Below are positions 23,746-33,131 of a stretch of 64,000 nt of DNA, in pieces. Position 1 is the first letter of the stretch; each line of letters starts with the position of its first letter. Made by a program: the position numbers and the translations under genes. The notes below the pieces were generated by a model. That model was not told the origin of the DNA, ran no database searches, and saw only the letters and a list, made by a program, of their open reading frames with translations. Source of the stretch: an uncultured Paracoccaceae bacterium (lineage in GTDB: Bacteria > Pseudomonadota > Alphaproteobacteria > Rhodobacterales > Rhodobacteraceae); the NCBI GenBank assembly GCA_947487205.1, contig CANKVU010000006.1, positions 62,001-126,000 of the forward strand, read 5' to 3'.

Positions 23746-23784
23746 GGCCCCGGAAACGCGACTGATCCCGCGTTGCCCGGGGCC
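23746..23784 (+). terminator. Strong two-part hairpin after the phasin gene
   Basis: GGCCCCGG at 23746-23753 pairs with CCGGGGCC at 23777-23784. Inside it ACGCG (23756-23760) pairs with CGCGT (23769-23773). GTTTCG follows, giving a short T-run. This is the best intrinsic-terminator candidate in the window and isolates the phasin gene from the DUF3422 gene. Confidence 0.7.
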
Positions 23785-23826
23785 GTTTCGCCGGTATGCT
23801 CGCCCCAACGGCCGAAGGGGAGTTCC

Positions 23827-25113
23827 ATGGGCGAGTTACAAGACCATCCGCTGCGATACATCCTCGCCAACGAGTTGCACGCACGGCCTTTCCCATCGCT
23901 CGACGCCCCGTGTTACGCGGCCTACGTCGCAATCAAGCAGCCCAACGATGCGGCGCGACGGGACCGGGAACTCGACCGCCGGCACCTGTTGTCGCTCATC
24001 GACCGGTTCGGCGCCCAGCATCCGGTGCCGGACGCGACCCACTGGTTCGGCGATATCGGGCGGCATCGCCTGAAGTGGGAGAGCCATACCGAGTTCGTCA
24101 CCTACACCGTGTTCGGGGAGGGCGTCGCCGAAAGGCCCTTCGACCGCGACGTGTTCAAGGTCTTTCCCGAGGATTGGCTGGCCGAGGCCCCGGGGGTCCG
24201 GATCACGTCCGCCCTGATCCGGCTGGAGGTCCGGCCCGAGGACCCGCAGGTGGTGCGCGACAAGATCCGGGACTGGTTCGTTCCCGAAAGTCTCGCCGTG
24301 AGCGAGGTCCTCGAAGGCGCGGCGCTGGTTGCCAGCGATTTCCGCATCGATACGGGCGGGCACATGCGAATTGCCGTGTTTGCCGCACCGGATATCGGGC
24401 GGCGCCGGACCGGCCGCGTCGTCCAGAGACTGTGCGAGATCGAGACGTACAAGACGATGTCCATGATGGGCCTCGCGCGATCGCGCAGCCTCGCGCCGAA
24501 GATGAGCGAGCTCAACCGCGATCTCTCGGTGCTGATGGACGATATGACCGGCGACACGTCGCGACCGGAAGAGACGCTGAAGGCGCTTCTGCGTGTCTGG
24601 GCGGAACTGGAGACGGTTCTGGCCCAATCCTCCTTCCGCTTCGGCGCGACCGAGGCCTACGAGGCGCTAGTCGCGCAACGCATAAATGCCCTGCGGGAAT
24701 CCCGGTTCGAGGGCCGCCAGACATTCGCGGAATTCATGATGCGCCGCTTCGATCCGGCGATGCGGACGGTCAAGGCGACCAAGGAGCGGCTCAGGGACAT
24801 GAGCGATCGGGCGCTCCGCGCGGGGGAGCTTCTCAGGACCCGGGTGGATGTGGAGCGATCGGCGCAGAACCAGGCATTGCTGGAAAGCATGGATCGCCGC
24901 GCCGACCTTCAGCTGCGGCTTCAGCGGACGGTGGAGGGATTGTCGGTCGTGGCCATCAGCTATTACGCGCTGAACCTCGCCGTCTATGCCGCAGCGCCGC
25001 TCATGGGCCAGGCAGGCCTCGACAAGAACGTGGGGACGGCGCTACTTGTCCCCGTGGTCGTTGGCGCGGTGTGGCTCGCGCTGCGACGCATCAAGCGCGG
25101 GCTCCACCCCTGA
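23827..25113 (+). CDS. DUF3422 family membrane-anchored protein
   Basis: This 428-residue protein matches the DUF3422 family of proteobacteria. It begins with HPLRYILANELHARPFP, contains a conserved WFGDIGRHRLKWESHTEFVTYTVF segment, and has a long helical middle region with coiled-coil character (about residues 230-360). Near the C-terminus are two hydrophobic segments (VVAISYYALNLAVYAAAPL and ALLVPVVVGAVWLAL), followed by a basic tail. A cytoplasmic domain tethered to the inner membrane is likely. The molecular function is not known. It is preceded by the hairpin at 23746-23784 and appears monocistronic. Confidence 0.85.
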   Translation: MGELQDHPLRYILANELHARPFPSLDAPCYAAYVAIKQPNDAARRDRELDRRHLLSLIDRFGAQHPVPDATHWFGDIGRHRLKWESHTEFVTYTVFGEGVAERPFDRDVFKVFPEDWLAEAPGVRITSALIRLEVRPEDPQVVRDKIRDWFVPESLAVSEVLEGAALVASDFRIDTGGHMRIAVFAAPDIGRRRTGRVVQRLCEIETYKTMSMMGLARSRSLAPKMSELNRDLSVLMDDMTGDTSRPEETLKALLRVWAELETVLAQSSFRFGATEAYEALVAQRINALRESRFEGRQTFAEFMMRRFDPAMRTVKATKERLRDMSDRALRAGELLRTRVDVERSAQNQALLESMDRRADLQLRLQRTVEGLSVVAISYYALNLAVYAAAPLMGQAGLDKNVGTALLVPVVVGAVWLALRRIKRGLHP

Positions 25114-25297
25114 CCGACCGGCTTGGCCGTGTGTGGGCAGAGGATTTCCAGGCCGCTGCTCCGGGCGCGAGGCGCCGTTCACGCCATTCGAATCGACCTT
25201 CGCGCCGGCGGGACATAGATCTTCGGGATCTTGCCGGCGTTCGGTCCTGGCGCAGCGGCCCGGATCGCCGCCGACCCCGTTCCTCCGTGAGGACCTC

Positions 25298-26479
25298 ATG
25301 CCTATGAAGAACCGCTTTTCCGACTGGCTGCCCGAGATCGCCGGGTGGCGCCAGCACCTCCATCGCCGTCCCGAGATCCTCTTCGACACGCATGAGACAG
25401 CCGCCTTCGTGGCCCGGACGCTGCGGGACATGGGTTGCGACGACGTGCAAGAGGGGATCGGGCGGACCGGGGTGGTGGGCCTGATCCATGGCCGCGCCGG
25501 CCCGGGCCGGTGCATCGGCTTGCGGGCCGACATGGACGCCCTGCCGATCACCGAGGCCACGGGCGCGGACTATGCCAGCGAGATCCCCGGTCGCATGCAT
25601 GCCTGCGGTCATGACGACCACACCGCGATGTTGCTTGGCGCGGCGCGATACCTTGTCGAGACGCGCGCCTTCGACGGGACCGTCGCACTCATCTTCCAGC
25701 CCGCCGAGGAGGGCGGCGGCGGGGGCCGCGAGATGGTGGCCGACGGGATGCTGGAGCGTTTCGCCATCGCCGAGGTCTACGGCATGCATAATTGGCCGGG
25801 GCTGGAACTCGGGACTTTCGCCATCCGACCCGGCCCGTTCTTCGCGGCGACCGACATCTTCAACATCGAGGTGGCGGGGCAGGGGGGACATGCCGCCAAG
25901 CCCCACGAAACGGTCGATGCGACGGTCGTCGCCGCGCAGATCGTCACCGCATTGCAGACCCTCGCCTCCCGCGTGGTGGACCCGGTGCGACAGGTGGTTG
26001 TGTCGGTGACGGGACTGCGTTCCTCCTCAGATACCTACAACGTAATCCCGGAAGCGGTGGAGATGAAGGGGACGGTCCGTACCCTCGATCCTGCCACGCG
26101 GGATCTGGTCGAGGATCGGATCGCCCAAATCTGCGAGGGCATCGCCGCGGCCCATGGTGCCCGGGTCAAGATCCGCTACGAGCGCAATTACCCGGTCATG
26201 GCGAACCACGACCGGGAGACGGGCTTCGCCGCCGAAGCGGCCCGCGCCGTCGCCGGCGATTGCGCCGAGGCGGATCTGGTCATGGGGGGCGAGGATTTCG
26301 CCTATATGCTGGACGCGCGACCGGGCGCCTACATCCTCGTGGGAAACGGCGATTCGGCACCGCTCCATTCCCCTGTCTTCGATTTCTCGGATGCCGCGAT
26401 CCCGGCGGGCTGCTCTTGGTGGGTGGAACTGGCCCAGAGACGCCTGCCGCTGGCCCGGGCGACCACGGTCGACCCGTGA
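25298..26479 (+). CDS. M20-family amidohydrolase (hippurate hydrolase / N-acyl-amino acid deacylase type)
   Basis: This zinc/manganese-dependent amidohydrolase cleaves N-acyl amino acids or related amides. The 393-residue protein has the M20D subfamily motifs: LRADMDALPI, the metal-binding HACGHDDHTAMLLGAA, FQPAEEGGGGGREM with the catalytic glutamate, GMHNWPG, a dimerisation insertion starting FNIEVAGQGGHAAKPH, and the final MGGEDFAYML. GAGGA five bases before the ATG at 25298 supports this start. A second ATG follows two codons later. The stop codon directly abuts that of the convergent glycosyltransferase gene. The natural substrate is unknown. Confidence 0.92.
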   Translation: MPMKNRFSDWLPEIAGWRQHLHRRPEILFDTHETAAFVARTLRDMGCDDVQEGIGRTGVVGLIHGRAGPGRCIGLRADMDALPITEATGADYASEIPGRMHACGHDDHTAMLLGAARYLVETRAFDGTVALIFQPAEEGGGGGREMVADGMLERFAIAEVYGMHNWPGLELGTFAIRPGPFFAATDIFNIEVAGQGGHAAKPHETVDATVVAAQIVTALQTLASRVVDPVRQVVVSVTGLRSSSDTYNVIPEAVEMKGTVRTLDPATRDLVEDRIAQICEGIAAAHGARVKIRYERNYPVMANHDRETGFAAEAARAVAGDCAEADLVMGGEDFAYMLDARPGAYILVGNGDSAPLHSPVFDFSDAAIPAGCSWWVELAQRRLPLARATTVDP

Positions 26480-27550
26480 TCACCCCCGGTGGAAGGCGAG
26501 CGTCTCTCCGGCCCAGAGACGCTCGTAGATCTCCGCCGCCCCGTCCGCTTCGCGCCGGATCGAATGGTCCCGGACCGCCTTCTCGCGTCCGGCCCGACCC
26601 ATCCGCTCGATCCGTTCAGGGTCGGCCAGAAGCGTCGATACTGCAGCCGCCGTCGCATCCGGGTCGCCCGGCGGCACGATCATTCCGGTGCGCCCCCCAT
26701 CCGAGAACGCCCGGTAATAGCCGGTGTCGGAACACACGAACGGCGTTCCCGCCGCCATCCCCTCGGCCGGTACGACGCCGAAAGGCTCGTACCGTGCCAC
26801 GTTCACCACCAGCGAGAGAGCGGGCAGAATGTCCCGCCGGATCTGCTCGTTGGGAACGAAGCCGGTGAAGTGGAACCTGTCGGACAGGCCCGCGGCGGCG
26901 ATGCGCTCCTGCATGCCGCGGAGGAATTGGGCTTCTGGCGGCTTGGTCATGCCGATGACGAGGGCCGTGACCTGCGTATCCCTCCGCATCACCTCGATCA
27001 TCGCGTCCACGAAGACGTCCGTGCCCTTGGATGGCCGCACGCGGCCGACGATGGCGACGCCCCTGCGCCCGCCATAAGGCAGGGCCGCCCAGGCCGATGC
27101 GCGGTCCGTCGTGGGCCGGCACGCTTCCACATCCACCCCGTGTGTCAGGGTCGCGGCCACCCCGGGAAAGAACGAGGCCGCCTGTGGCGAGGTGGCGATC
27201 ACCGCGTCCATCCGGCCGATCAGCCACCGGGGGATCGCGGAATGCCGATGCTGGGCAGCCGAGGTGAAGACGGTGCGGATCGGCAATCGAAGCACGTCCC
27301 GGGCATAGAGCGCCGACATCATCTCGGGATCGCGCCGGACGTGCCAGATCGCGAAGGGGCGGCCGTTCGACGGGCGGCGGCTCTGCCGCCGCGCCTCGGC
27401 CGCACTGATCGGCGCGGGCAATCCGTCGAGCGGCTGCCCGACCAGGGACAGATCGTATCGGCCGAGATGCGCCTGTGCCATCCTTTCCGCGGTGGCGGAG
27501 ACGCCCGTATATCGCGCGTTGAAATTGGTGACGAACAGCTCCGGCATCAT
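26480..27550 (-). CDS. GT4-family glycosyltransferase
   Basis: This 356-residue GT-B-fold glycosyltransferase of family 4 transfers an activated sugar. Its C-terminal nucleotide-sugar domain shows GRVRPSKGTDVFVDAM, FHFTGFVPNEQI, and the retaining E-x7-E motif EPFGVVPAEGMAAGTPFVCSDTG. The N-terminal domain ends with PQAASFFPGVAATLTHGVD. It lies 33 bases downstream of waaA on the same strand, so a role in decorating the lipopolysaccharide core next to Kdo is likely. The sugar donor and acceptor cannot be deduced. Confidence 0.87.
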   Translation of the reverse strand: MMPELFVTNFNARYTGVSATAERMAQAHLGRYDLSLVGQPLDGLPAPISAAEARRQSRRPSNGRPFAIWHVRRDPEMMSALYARDVLRLPIRTVFTSAAQHRHSAIPRWLIGRMDAVIATSPQAASFFPGVAATLTHGVDVEACRPTTDRASAWAALPYGGRRGVAIVGRVRPSKGTDVFVDAMIEVMRRDTQVTALVIGMTKPPEAQFLRGMQERIAAAGLSDRFHFTGFVPNEQIRRDILPALSLVVNVARYEPFGVVPAEGMAAGTPFVCSDTGYYRAFSDGGRTGMIVPPGDPDATAAAVSTLLADPERIERMGRAGREKAVRDHSIRREADGAAEIYERLWAGETLAFHRG

Positions 27551-27583
27551 TCCTCTCCGCCCCGCGCGACCCCGAGCGTGCCC

Positions 27584-28843
27584 TCAGGCCAGGGCAAGAC
27601 AGGCCCGGGCGATCCGGATAGCGAGGTGGGGATCGGCCTGCTCCCGGGACCGGCGCACCGCATTCGAGCCAAGGCGGTCGGCCACGGCGTGGCCGAGCTC
27701 GGCCGCGCTGCCGATCCGAACCGCCTGACCGTCCGCGATCAGCCGCTTGAACTCGGCGTCGGCGTTCACGGTATGCGGGCCGGTCAGGATGCGACACCCG
27801 AAGGCTGCGGCCTCCAGGGGATTGTGCCCTCCGATGCCCGGAACGAGGCTGCCGCCGAGGAATGCGACCGGCGCCAGGTCGTACCACGTCCCCATCTCGC
27901 CCAGTGTGTCGGCAAGGTAGATCTGCGTTTCCGGCGTCGGCATTTCCCCCCGGCTGCGTTGTGCCAACAGGGAGTTGCCAAGGCGAGCACGGATCCGCTC
28001 CGCGCGTTCGGCGTGGCGCGGCGCGAGGATGCAGAGCGCGTCCGGATGACGGGCGAGCACACGGCGATGGGCAGCGGCGACAGCTTCTTCCTCGCCGTCA
28101 TGGGTGGAGGCGGCGACCCAGGTGGGCCGGCTTCCGATCGCGGCGGACAGCTCCCCTCGGGCTCGGGCCTCCACCGGGAGCCGGGCGGCCGCGGTCTTCA
28201 GCGATCCGGCGACCTCGACCCGCGCGGCCCCGAGCGCGCGGGCGCGGTCGGCGGTGGCCTGATCCTGCGCCAGGATCAGGTCGATACGCCCGAAGGTCCA
28301 GCGAGCAAGACGCGGCGCAATCCGTTTCCACCGCATCGCCGAACGCTCCGTAAGACGAGCGGACACGACGGCGAGGGGAATGCGGCGATGCGCCAGTTCC
28401 GTGACCTGGACCGGCCAGATCTCGCTTTCCACGAAGATCGCCCGCTCGGGGCGCCAGTGATCGAGGAATCGCCGTATGGTCGGGCGATGGTCGAGCGGGG
28501 CATATCTGTGTTCGACGCCTGCCGGCAGGCGCTGCGCGGCCAGATCCGCGGCGCTCGCGGTGGTCGTGGTCAGAAGGATCGTCGCCTCGGGGCGTTCCGA
28601 CCGCAACGCGTCGATCAGCGGTAGGGCGGAGGTCATCTCGCCGACGCTCACGGCGTGGATCCAGATCACCGACCCTTCGGGGCGGGGCACCCTGCTGCGG
28701 CCCAAGCGTTCGGACCAGCGCGCGGGGTCGCCGCCTTTCGCGACGAAGCGGCGCTGCAGATGCGGCAACATGGCGGGTGCGGCGTACATGGCCCCCCGCT
28801 TGTAGAGCCGGTAGGAGAGAGGTCCCTTCTGGCGCCTAACCAC
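27584..28843 (-). CDS. waaA: 3-deoxy-D-manno-octulosonic acid (Kdo) transferase WaaA
   Basis: WaaA transfers Kdo from CMP-Kdo to lipid A precursor at the inner membrane. The 419-residue protein has an N-terminal hydrophobic anchor region ([17 protein letters not shown]), the conserved acceptor-site ERLGR with the catalytic glutamate, and [18 protein letters not shown]. The C-terminal donor domain holds [11 protein letters not shown] and [22 protein letters not shown]. The start overlaps the end of moaA by 8 bases. Kdo synthesis genes kdsD-kdsB-kdsA lie about 1.6 kb away on the same strand, so supply and use of Kdo are encoded close together. Confidence 0.95.
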   Translation of the reverse strand: MVRRQKGPLSYRLYKRGAMYAAPAMLPHLQRRFVAKGGDPARWSERLGRSRVPRPEGSVIWIHAVSVGEMTSALPLIDALRSERPEATILLTTTTASAADLAAQRLPAGVEHRYAPLDHRPTIRRFLDHWRPERAIFVESEIWPVQVTELAHRRIPLAVVSARLTERSAMRWKRIAPRLARWTFGRIDLILAQDQATADRARALGAARVEVAGSLKTAAARLPVEARARGELSAAIGSRPTWVAASTHDGEEEAVAAAHRRVLARHPDALCILAPRHAERAERIRARLGNSLLAQRSRGEMPTPETQIYLADTLGEMGTWYDLAPVAFLGGSLVPGIGGHNPLEAAAFGCRILTGPHTVNADAEFKRLIADGQAVRIGSAAELGHAVADRLGSNAVRRSREQADPHLAIRIARACLALA

Positions 28844-29840
28844 CGGTGTGACTCATGTGCCGGGACATCTGGCCGGCAACCTCCTGCCGGGAGTAGTCGA
28901 AATCGTGCCCCTTGGGCTTGAGAGAGATCGCCGCGCGGATCGCCTCCTCCAGAACCCTGTTGTCGGTGGATTGGCGCAGTGGCGCACGCAGGTCCGCCAT
29001 GTCTTCCTGGCCGAGGCACATATAGAGTTCGCCGGTACAGGTCAGACGGACCCTGTTGCAGCTTTCGCAGAAATTGTGCGTCAGCGGCGTGATGAACCCG
29101 ATGTCCTGCCCCGTCTCCTCGATCCGCGCATAGCGCGCCGGACCGCCGGATCGCCGGGGCGTATCCGTCAGGGTATACCGATCCGCAAGCTGGGAGCGCA
29201 GATCCTTCAGCGACCAGTACTGGCCGACGCGGTCCTCGTTTCCGAGGTCGCCCATCGGCATCACCTCGATGAAGGTCAGGTCCATGTCGCGGTCCGCGCA
29301 CCACGATACGAGGTCGAAGAGTTCGTCCTCGTTGAAGCCCTTCAGCGCCACGGTGTTGATCTTCACCCGCAAACCTGCGCGCTGCGCGGCATCGATCCCC
29401 TTCAGGACCTGGGGCAGTCGGCCCCAGCGGGTGACCCGGGCGAACTTGGCCTCGTCCAGGGTGTCGAGGGAGATGTTCACACGTCGCACACCGGCGGCAT
29501 AAAGGTCGTCGGCAAAGCGGTGGAGTTGTGACCCGTTGGTGGTCAGGGTCAATTCGTCCATCGCCCCGGTGTCGAGATGCCGGCCCATGCGGTGGAAGAA
29601 GGTCATGATGTCCCGGCGCACCAGGGGCTCGCCGCCGGTGATCCTGAGCTTGCGCACCCCGAGCCCGACGAAGGTGGAGCACATGCGGTCCAGCTCTTCC
29701 AGGGTCAGGAGCTCCTTCTTGGGCAGGAATTGCATGTTCTCCGACATGCAATAGACGCAACGAAAGTCGCAGCGGTCCGTGACCGACACCCGCAGGTACG
29801 AAATGGCGCGCTGGAACGGGTCGATAAGTGGTGCATCCAT
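28836..29840 (-). CDS. moaA: GTP 3',8-cyclase MoaA (molybdenum cofactor synthesis)
   Basis: MoaA is a radical SAM enzyme that converts GTP to 3',8-cyclo-GTP in the first step of molybdopterin synthesis. The 334-residue protein holds the N-terminal cluster CDFRCVYC (Cys24, Cys28, Cys31), the SAM motif [11 protein letters not shown], and the C-terminal cluster pattern [20 protein letters not shown] (C-x2-C-x13-C). It ends in the conserved Gly-Gly (SHTGG) needed for activity. The product would serve the molybdenum-dependent cox-type enzyme encoded at 43216-47052, although the genes are not adjacent. Its 3' end overlaps waaA. Confidence 0.97.
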   Translation of the reverse strand: MDAPLIDPFQRAISYLRVSVTDRCDFRCVYCMSENMQFLPKKELLTLEELDRMCSTFVGLGVRKLRITGGEPLVRRDIMTFFHRMGRHLDTGAMDELTLTTNGSQLHRFADDLYAAGVRRVNISLDTLDEAKFARVTRWGRLPQVLKGIDAAQRAGLRVKINTVALKGFNEDELFDLVSWCADRDMDLTFIEVMPMGDLGNEDRVGQYWSLKDLRSQLADRYTLTDTPRRSGGPARYARIEETGQDIGFITPLTHNFCESCNRVRLTCTGELYMCLGQEDMADLRAPLRQSTDNRVLEEAIRAAISLKPKGHDFDYSRQEVAGQMSRHMSHTGG

Positions 29841-29923
29841 GGCCGGAACTTATGGGCCGTCAGGGTGGGCGGCAAGGGCCGATGGTATTGTGGAGCCCCC
29901 CGCGCGCGGATAGGCTCGGCGGC

Positions 29924-30394
29924 ATGACAGGCACGTCCCGCATTCTTTTCGCCGTGTTTCCGATCATTGCCGCTTGTGCCCCTCTCGATCAAGGGGACGA
30001 CCGGCCCGGTCGGGATGATGGGGCGACTTCCGTCCAGCCCGAGGCACGCGTCGCCCCGCCGCCCCGCCGGGGCGCGAACACGGTCGATGCGCTCGATACG
30101 GCGACGGAGGAGCAGCGCGCCGCCGCCACGGCGCCGCCCACAGCCGAGGGCGAGCGGTTGGGAGAGGTGACGGCGTCGCTCGGCGATCCGACCGATCCGG
30201 GCATCTGGATGCGGACGGGTCTCGTCGAGTCACGGCAATCGGGGCGGGTCGTGGTCGAGGGTTCGGGCGCCGGCGCCACCGTCGAGCTGATCCCGCTCGA
30301 GGGGGAGGGCGGTGCGCAGCTCTCCCTATCGGCGATGCGGCTCCTGAACGTGGCGCTGACCGATCTGCCAACCGTGATCGTCTACCGGCAGTAG
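29924..30394 (+). CDS. Predicted lipoprotein of a Rhodobacterales family
   Basis: This 156-residue predicted lipoprotein starts at the ATG at 29924. The signal sequence is MTGTSRILFAVFPIIAAC, with lipobox IAAC and lipidated Cys18. A low-complexity acidic and proline-rich linker follows. A compact C-terminal domain holds TVDALDTATEEQRAAA, LGEVTASLGDPTDPGIWMRTGLV, VELIPLEG and SAMRLLNVALTDLPTV. From memory, homologues in this order are sometimes labelled D-galactarate dehydratase. I see no catalytic domain supporting that name. It diverges from moaA and converges on kdsA across a hairpin. Confidence 0.78.
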   Translation: MTGTSRILFAVFPIIAACAPLDQGDDRPGRDDGATSVQPEARVAPPPRRGANTVDALDTATEEQRAAATAPPTAEGERLGEVTASLGDPTDPGIWMRTGLVESRQSGRVVVEGSGAGATVELIPLEGEGGAQLSLSAMRLLNVALTDLPTVIVYRQ

Positions 30395-30405
30395 GATTCG
30401 ACTTC

Positions 30406-30427
30406 TCGCCCGAGGACGCGCGGGCGA
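30406..30427. terminator. Hairpin between convergent lipoprotein and kdsA genes
   Basis: TCGCCCG at 30406-30412 pairs with CGGGCGA at 30421-30427 around an 8-base loop. It fills the 40-base gap between two genes that converge, so it may end transcription in both directions. There is only a short pyrimidine stretch on the upstream side. Confidence 0.5.
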
Positions 30428-30434
30428 CCGTATC

Positions 30435-31253
30435 TCAGCCCGCTTTCACGAGATCGTCGATGGCGCGCAGGCGCCCGATAAGGTCCTCCATCCGATCGAC
30501 GGGGATCATGTTCGGGCCGTCCGAGGGGGCGGCGTCGGGATCTTCGTGCGTCTCGATGAAGAGCGCCGATATGCCGACCGCGCAGGCGGCGCGGGCCAGC
30601 ACCGGCGCGAATTCACGCTGTCCGCCGCTGGTGGCGCCCTGACCGCCTGGCTGCTGGACGGAATGGGTGGCGTCGAACACGATCGGGTAGCCCGTCCGTG
30701 CCATGATCGGCAGGCCGCGGAAATCGGAGACGAGGGCGTTGTATCCGAAGGAGGTGCCGCGCTCGCACAGCAGGATCCTGTCATTTCCGGTGGAGGCGAT
30801 CTTGGCGGCAACATTGGCCATGTCCCAGGGCGCGAGGAACTGACCCTTCTTGACGTTGACCGCGGCCCCGGTCTCTCCGGCCGCGAGCAGAAGGTCGGTC
30901 TGCCGGCACAGGAAGGCGGGGATCTGGATCACGTCGCAGGCCTCGGCCGCGGGGGCGCAATGGTCGGGCAGGTGTACGTCGGTCAGGACCGGGCAGCCGA
31001 ACTCGCGGCCGATCGTGGACAGGATCGACAGCCCTTCGTCCATGCCAAGACCCCGCATCGAGCCGAGCGACGAGCGGTTGGCCTTGTCGTAGCTCGCCTT
31101 GAAGATAAACCGCGTACCGGTGGGGGCGCAGGCCGCCGCGATGCGCTCTGCCATCATGCGGGCATGGTCGAGGCTTTCGAGCTGGCAGGGGCCGGTGATG
31201 AGCGCGAAGGGGTGGTGCGCGCCGATCTCGATGTCGCGGATTGTGACGGTCAT
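30435..31253 (-). CDS. kdsA: 3-deoxy-8-phosphooctulonate synthase KdsA
   Basis: KdsA condenses arabinose 5-phosphate with phosphoenolpyruvate to Kdo 8-phosphate. The 272-residue protein has ITGPCQLES with Cys23, [58 protein letters not shown] and [20 protein letters not shown]. The cysteine at residue 23, where E. coli has asparagine, marks the metal-dependent class II enzyme. The ATG at 31253 overlaps the kdsB stop (ATGA). It is the last gene of kdsD-kdsB-kdsA. Confidence 0.96.
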   Translation of the reverse strand: MTVTIRDIEIGAHHPFALITGPCQLESLDHARMMAERIAAACAPTGTRFIFKASYDKANRSSLGSMRGLGMDEGLSILSTIGREFGCPVLTDVHLPDHCAPAAEACDVIQIPAFLCRQTDLLLAAGETGAAVNVKKGQFLAPWDMANVAAKIASTGNDRILLCERGTSFGYNALVSDFRGLPIMARTGYPIVFDATHSVQQPGGQGATSGGQREFAPVLARAACAVGISALFIETHEDPDAAPSDGPNMIPVDRMEDLIGRLRAIDDLVKAG

Positions 31254-32044
31254 GCCTCGATCTCCCGCAGGACGGATTCGATCCGCGCGATATCGCCCGG
31301 ATTGTTCAACTCCCAGAACACGCGGCCGCGGGCCTCGACTTCGACGCACGCCACATTCCAGCCATTCTCGACGAAGCGCAGCTGCTCCAGCCCTTCGAGC
31401 CGCTCGAGCATCCCCTCGGGAAGTTCCGCATAGGCGGCAAGCGCGGCGCGGCTATAGGCATAGACCCCCACGTGGTGGAAAACCGGGATGGCGCCGGGAT
31501 CAAGGCGGGCGGGGTCAAGCCACGGGATCACCTCTTTCGAGAAGTAGAGCGCGCGACCGACGCGGTCGAAGACGGCCGTGGTGCCGCCGACGCGTCCGGC
31601 CTTCCTGTCCTCGACGAAATGGCCGTAGGTCGTCGCATCGCATCTGAGAACCGGGGTGGCGACGGAGGATCCGCCCGCCGCCATCGCGTCGATCAGCGCC
31701 TCGACGAACCATGGCGGGGTAAGGGGGGCGTCGCCCTGGAGGTTCACGATCACCTCCGCCTCGATCCCTGCCGCGGCAACCGCGGCGGCACAGCGTTCCG
31801 TCCCGTTGCGGCAGGTGTCGGGCGTCATGATGACGCTGGCGCCGAATTCCTCGGCATGGGCGCGGATGCGGTGGTCGTCGGTGCAGACGTGGATTTCCGC
31901 TTCGCCGGCCACGGTTCGTGCCGCCTCCCATGTCAGGCGGATCAGGGATTTCCGCGCGCCGCCGGGTAATTCCAGCTCGGCCAGCGGCTTGCCGGGGAAG
32001 CGCGAGGAGGCATAGCGCGCCGGGATCAGGATCGCGGTCCGCAT
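31250..32044 (-). CDS. kdsB: 3-deoxy-manno-octulosonate cytidylyltransferase KdsB
   Basis: KdsB activates Kdo as CMP-Kdo using CTP. The 264-residue protein begins [23 protein letters not shown], the nucleotide-binding signature of the family. It continues with CTDDHRI, the GTERCAAA motif, [12 protein letters not shown] with the metal-binding aspartate, [13 protein letters not shown] and [11 protein letters not shown]. The start overlaps the kdsD stop by one base (TGATG) and the stop overlaps kdsA, so all three are translated in tight coupling. Confidence 0.96.
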   Translation of the reverse strand: MRTAILIPARYASSRFPGKPLAELELPGGARKSLIRLTWEAARTVAGEAEIHVCTDDHRIRAHAEEFGASVIMTPDTCRNGTERCAAAVAAAGIEAEVIVNLQGDAPLTPPWFVEALIDAMAAGGSSVATPVLRCDATTYGHFVEDRKAGRVGGTTAVFDRVGRALYFSKEVIPWLDPARLDPGAIPVFHHVGVYAYSRAALAAYAELPEGMLERLEGLEQLRFVENGWNVACVEVEARGRVFWELNNPGDIARIESVLREIEA

Positions 32045-33003
32045 CACGCGACACCGGCGCGAAGAAGGTCGTGGATGCTGAGCACCCCGACCGGCAAAGC
32101 GTCCTCGTCCACCACGATGAGCACCAGGATCCGCTTGGCTTGAAGCAGCGCCATCGCCTCGGCCGCGAGCATGCCGGGGCCGACGGTGACGGGGTCCGGC
32201 GTGGCCACGTCCCCCGCGTTTCGGTGAAGCAGGTCGGCCATGTTCCGGCGCAGGTCGCCGTCGGTGACGACGCCGGCCAGCCGTCCTTCCGGCCCCACCA
32301 CGGCAGCGACCCCGAAGCCCTTCGAGGTCATCTCGATCAGCGTCTCCGCCATGGGAGTGTCGACCGAGACGCGCGGAACCTCGGTCCCGCCATGCATCAG
32401 GTGTCCCACCCGGGCGAGTTGAGCCCCGAGCTTGCCGCCAGGGTGGAAGACCGAGAACGTCTCGCGGGTGAAGCCGCGGTCCTCCATCAGCGCCACCGCG
32501 AGGGCATCGCCGAGCGCGAGCGCCAGCGTCGTCGAGGTGGTGGGGGCGAGGCCCATCGGGCAGGCCTCCGGCGCGGCCGGGAGCACGAGCGCATGCGTCG
32601 CCGCCCGCCCCAGGGTCGATGCCGCCCGGCTCGTGATGGCGACGATCGGGATCCCGAAGCGGCGGCAATAGGCCAGCATGTCGCCCAGTTCCGCCGTCTC
32701 GCCGGAATTGGACAGCAAGAGGCAGATGTCGTCCGCCCCGATCATGCCCAGATCGCCGTGGCTCGCCTCGGTGGGATGCACGAACAGGGACGGGGTTCCC
32801 GTGGAGGCGAAGGTGGCCGAGAGCTTGCGGCCCACATGGCCGGATTTCCCCACGCCGGCCACGACCACGCGGCCGGGCGCGGCGCGGATCGCCCGGACCG
32901 CCGCGGCGAATTCTGCCGGCAGGTTTGCGGCCAGGTCGGACAGCGCCTCGGCCTCCGTGGCCAGCACGCGCGCCGCGGCTTTCAGGATCGTTTCGTCCGT
33001 CAT
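32044..33003 (-). CDS. kdsD: Arabinose-5-phosphate isomerase (KpsF/KdsD/GutQ family)
   Basis: This enzyme converts ribulose 5-phosphate to arabinose 5-phosphate, the first step of Kdo synthesis. The 319-residue protein consists of a SIS sugar-isomerase domain (about residues 40-180) followed by a pair of CBS domains. The SIS domain carries VVAGVGKSGHVGRKLSATFAS, HPTEASHGDLGM and LLLSNSGETAEL. The CBS part contains HLMHGGTEVPRV and GVVTDGDLRRNM. It is the first gene of the Kdo operon. The family also includes glucitol-linked paralogues, but the adjacent kdsB and kdsA make the Kdo role clear. Confidence 0.95.
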   Translation of the reverse strand: MTDETILKAAARVLATEAEALSDLAANLPAEFAAAVRAIRAAPGRVVVAGVGKSGHVGRKLSATFASTGTPSLFVHPTEASHGDLGMIGADDICLLLSNSGETAELGDMLAYCRRFGIPIVAITSRAASTLGRAATHALVLPAAPEACPMGLAPTTSTTLALALGDALAVALMEDRGFTRETFSVFHPGGKLGAQLARVGHLMHGGTEVPRVSVDTPMAETLIEMTSKGFGVAAVVGPEGRLAGVVTDGDLRRNMADLLHRNAGDVATPDPVTVGPGMLAAEAMALLQAKRILVLIVVDEDALPVGVLSIHDLLRAGVA

Positions 33004-33131
33004 CGTGTCCCCGCCTCGATCCGGGTCTTCCTAATGCCGGCATGGCGGGGGGTCAAAGCCCCCTGACACACGGCCCTTGCGCAAATGGGATTGTCGCGCG
33101 TAAACTTTTGATCACGAAGCGGGAGGCGACG

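Noticed and set aside
26477-26482. Convergent stop codons sharing TGATCA, seen also at 63532-63537.
   Set aside because: Abutting TGA codons on opposite strands produce this hexamer automatically. Two cases in 64 kb need no special explanation.
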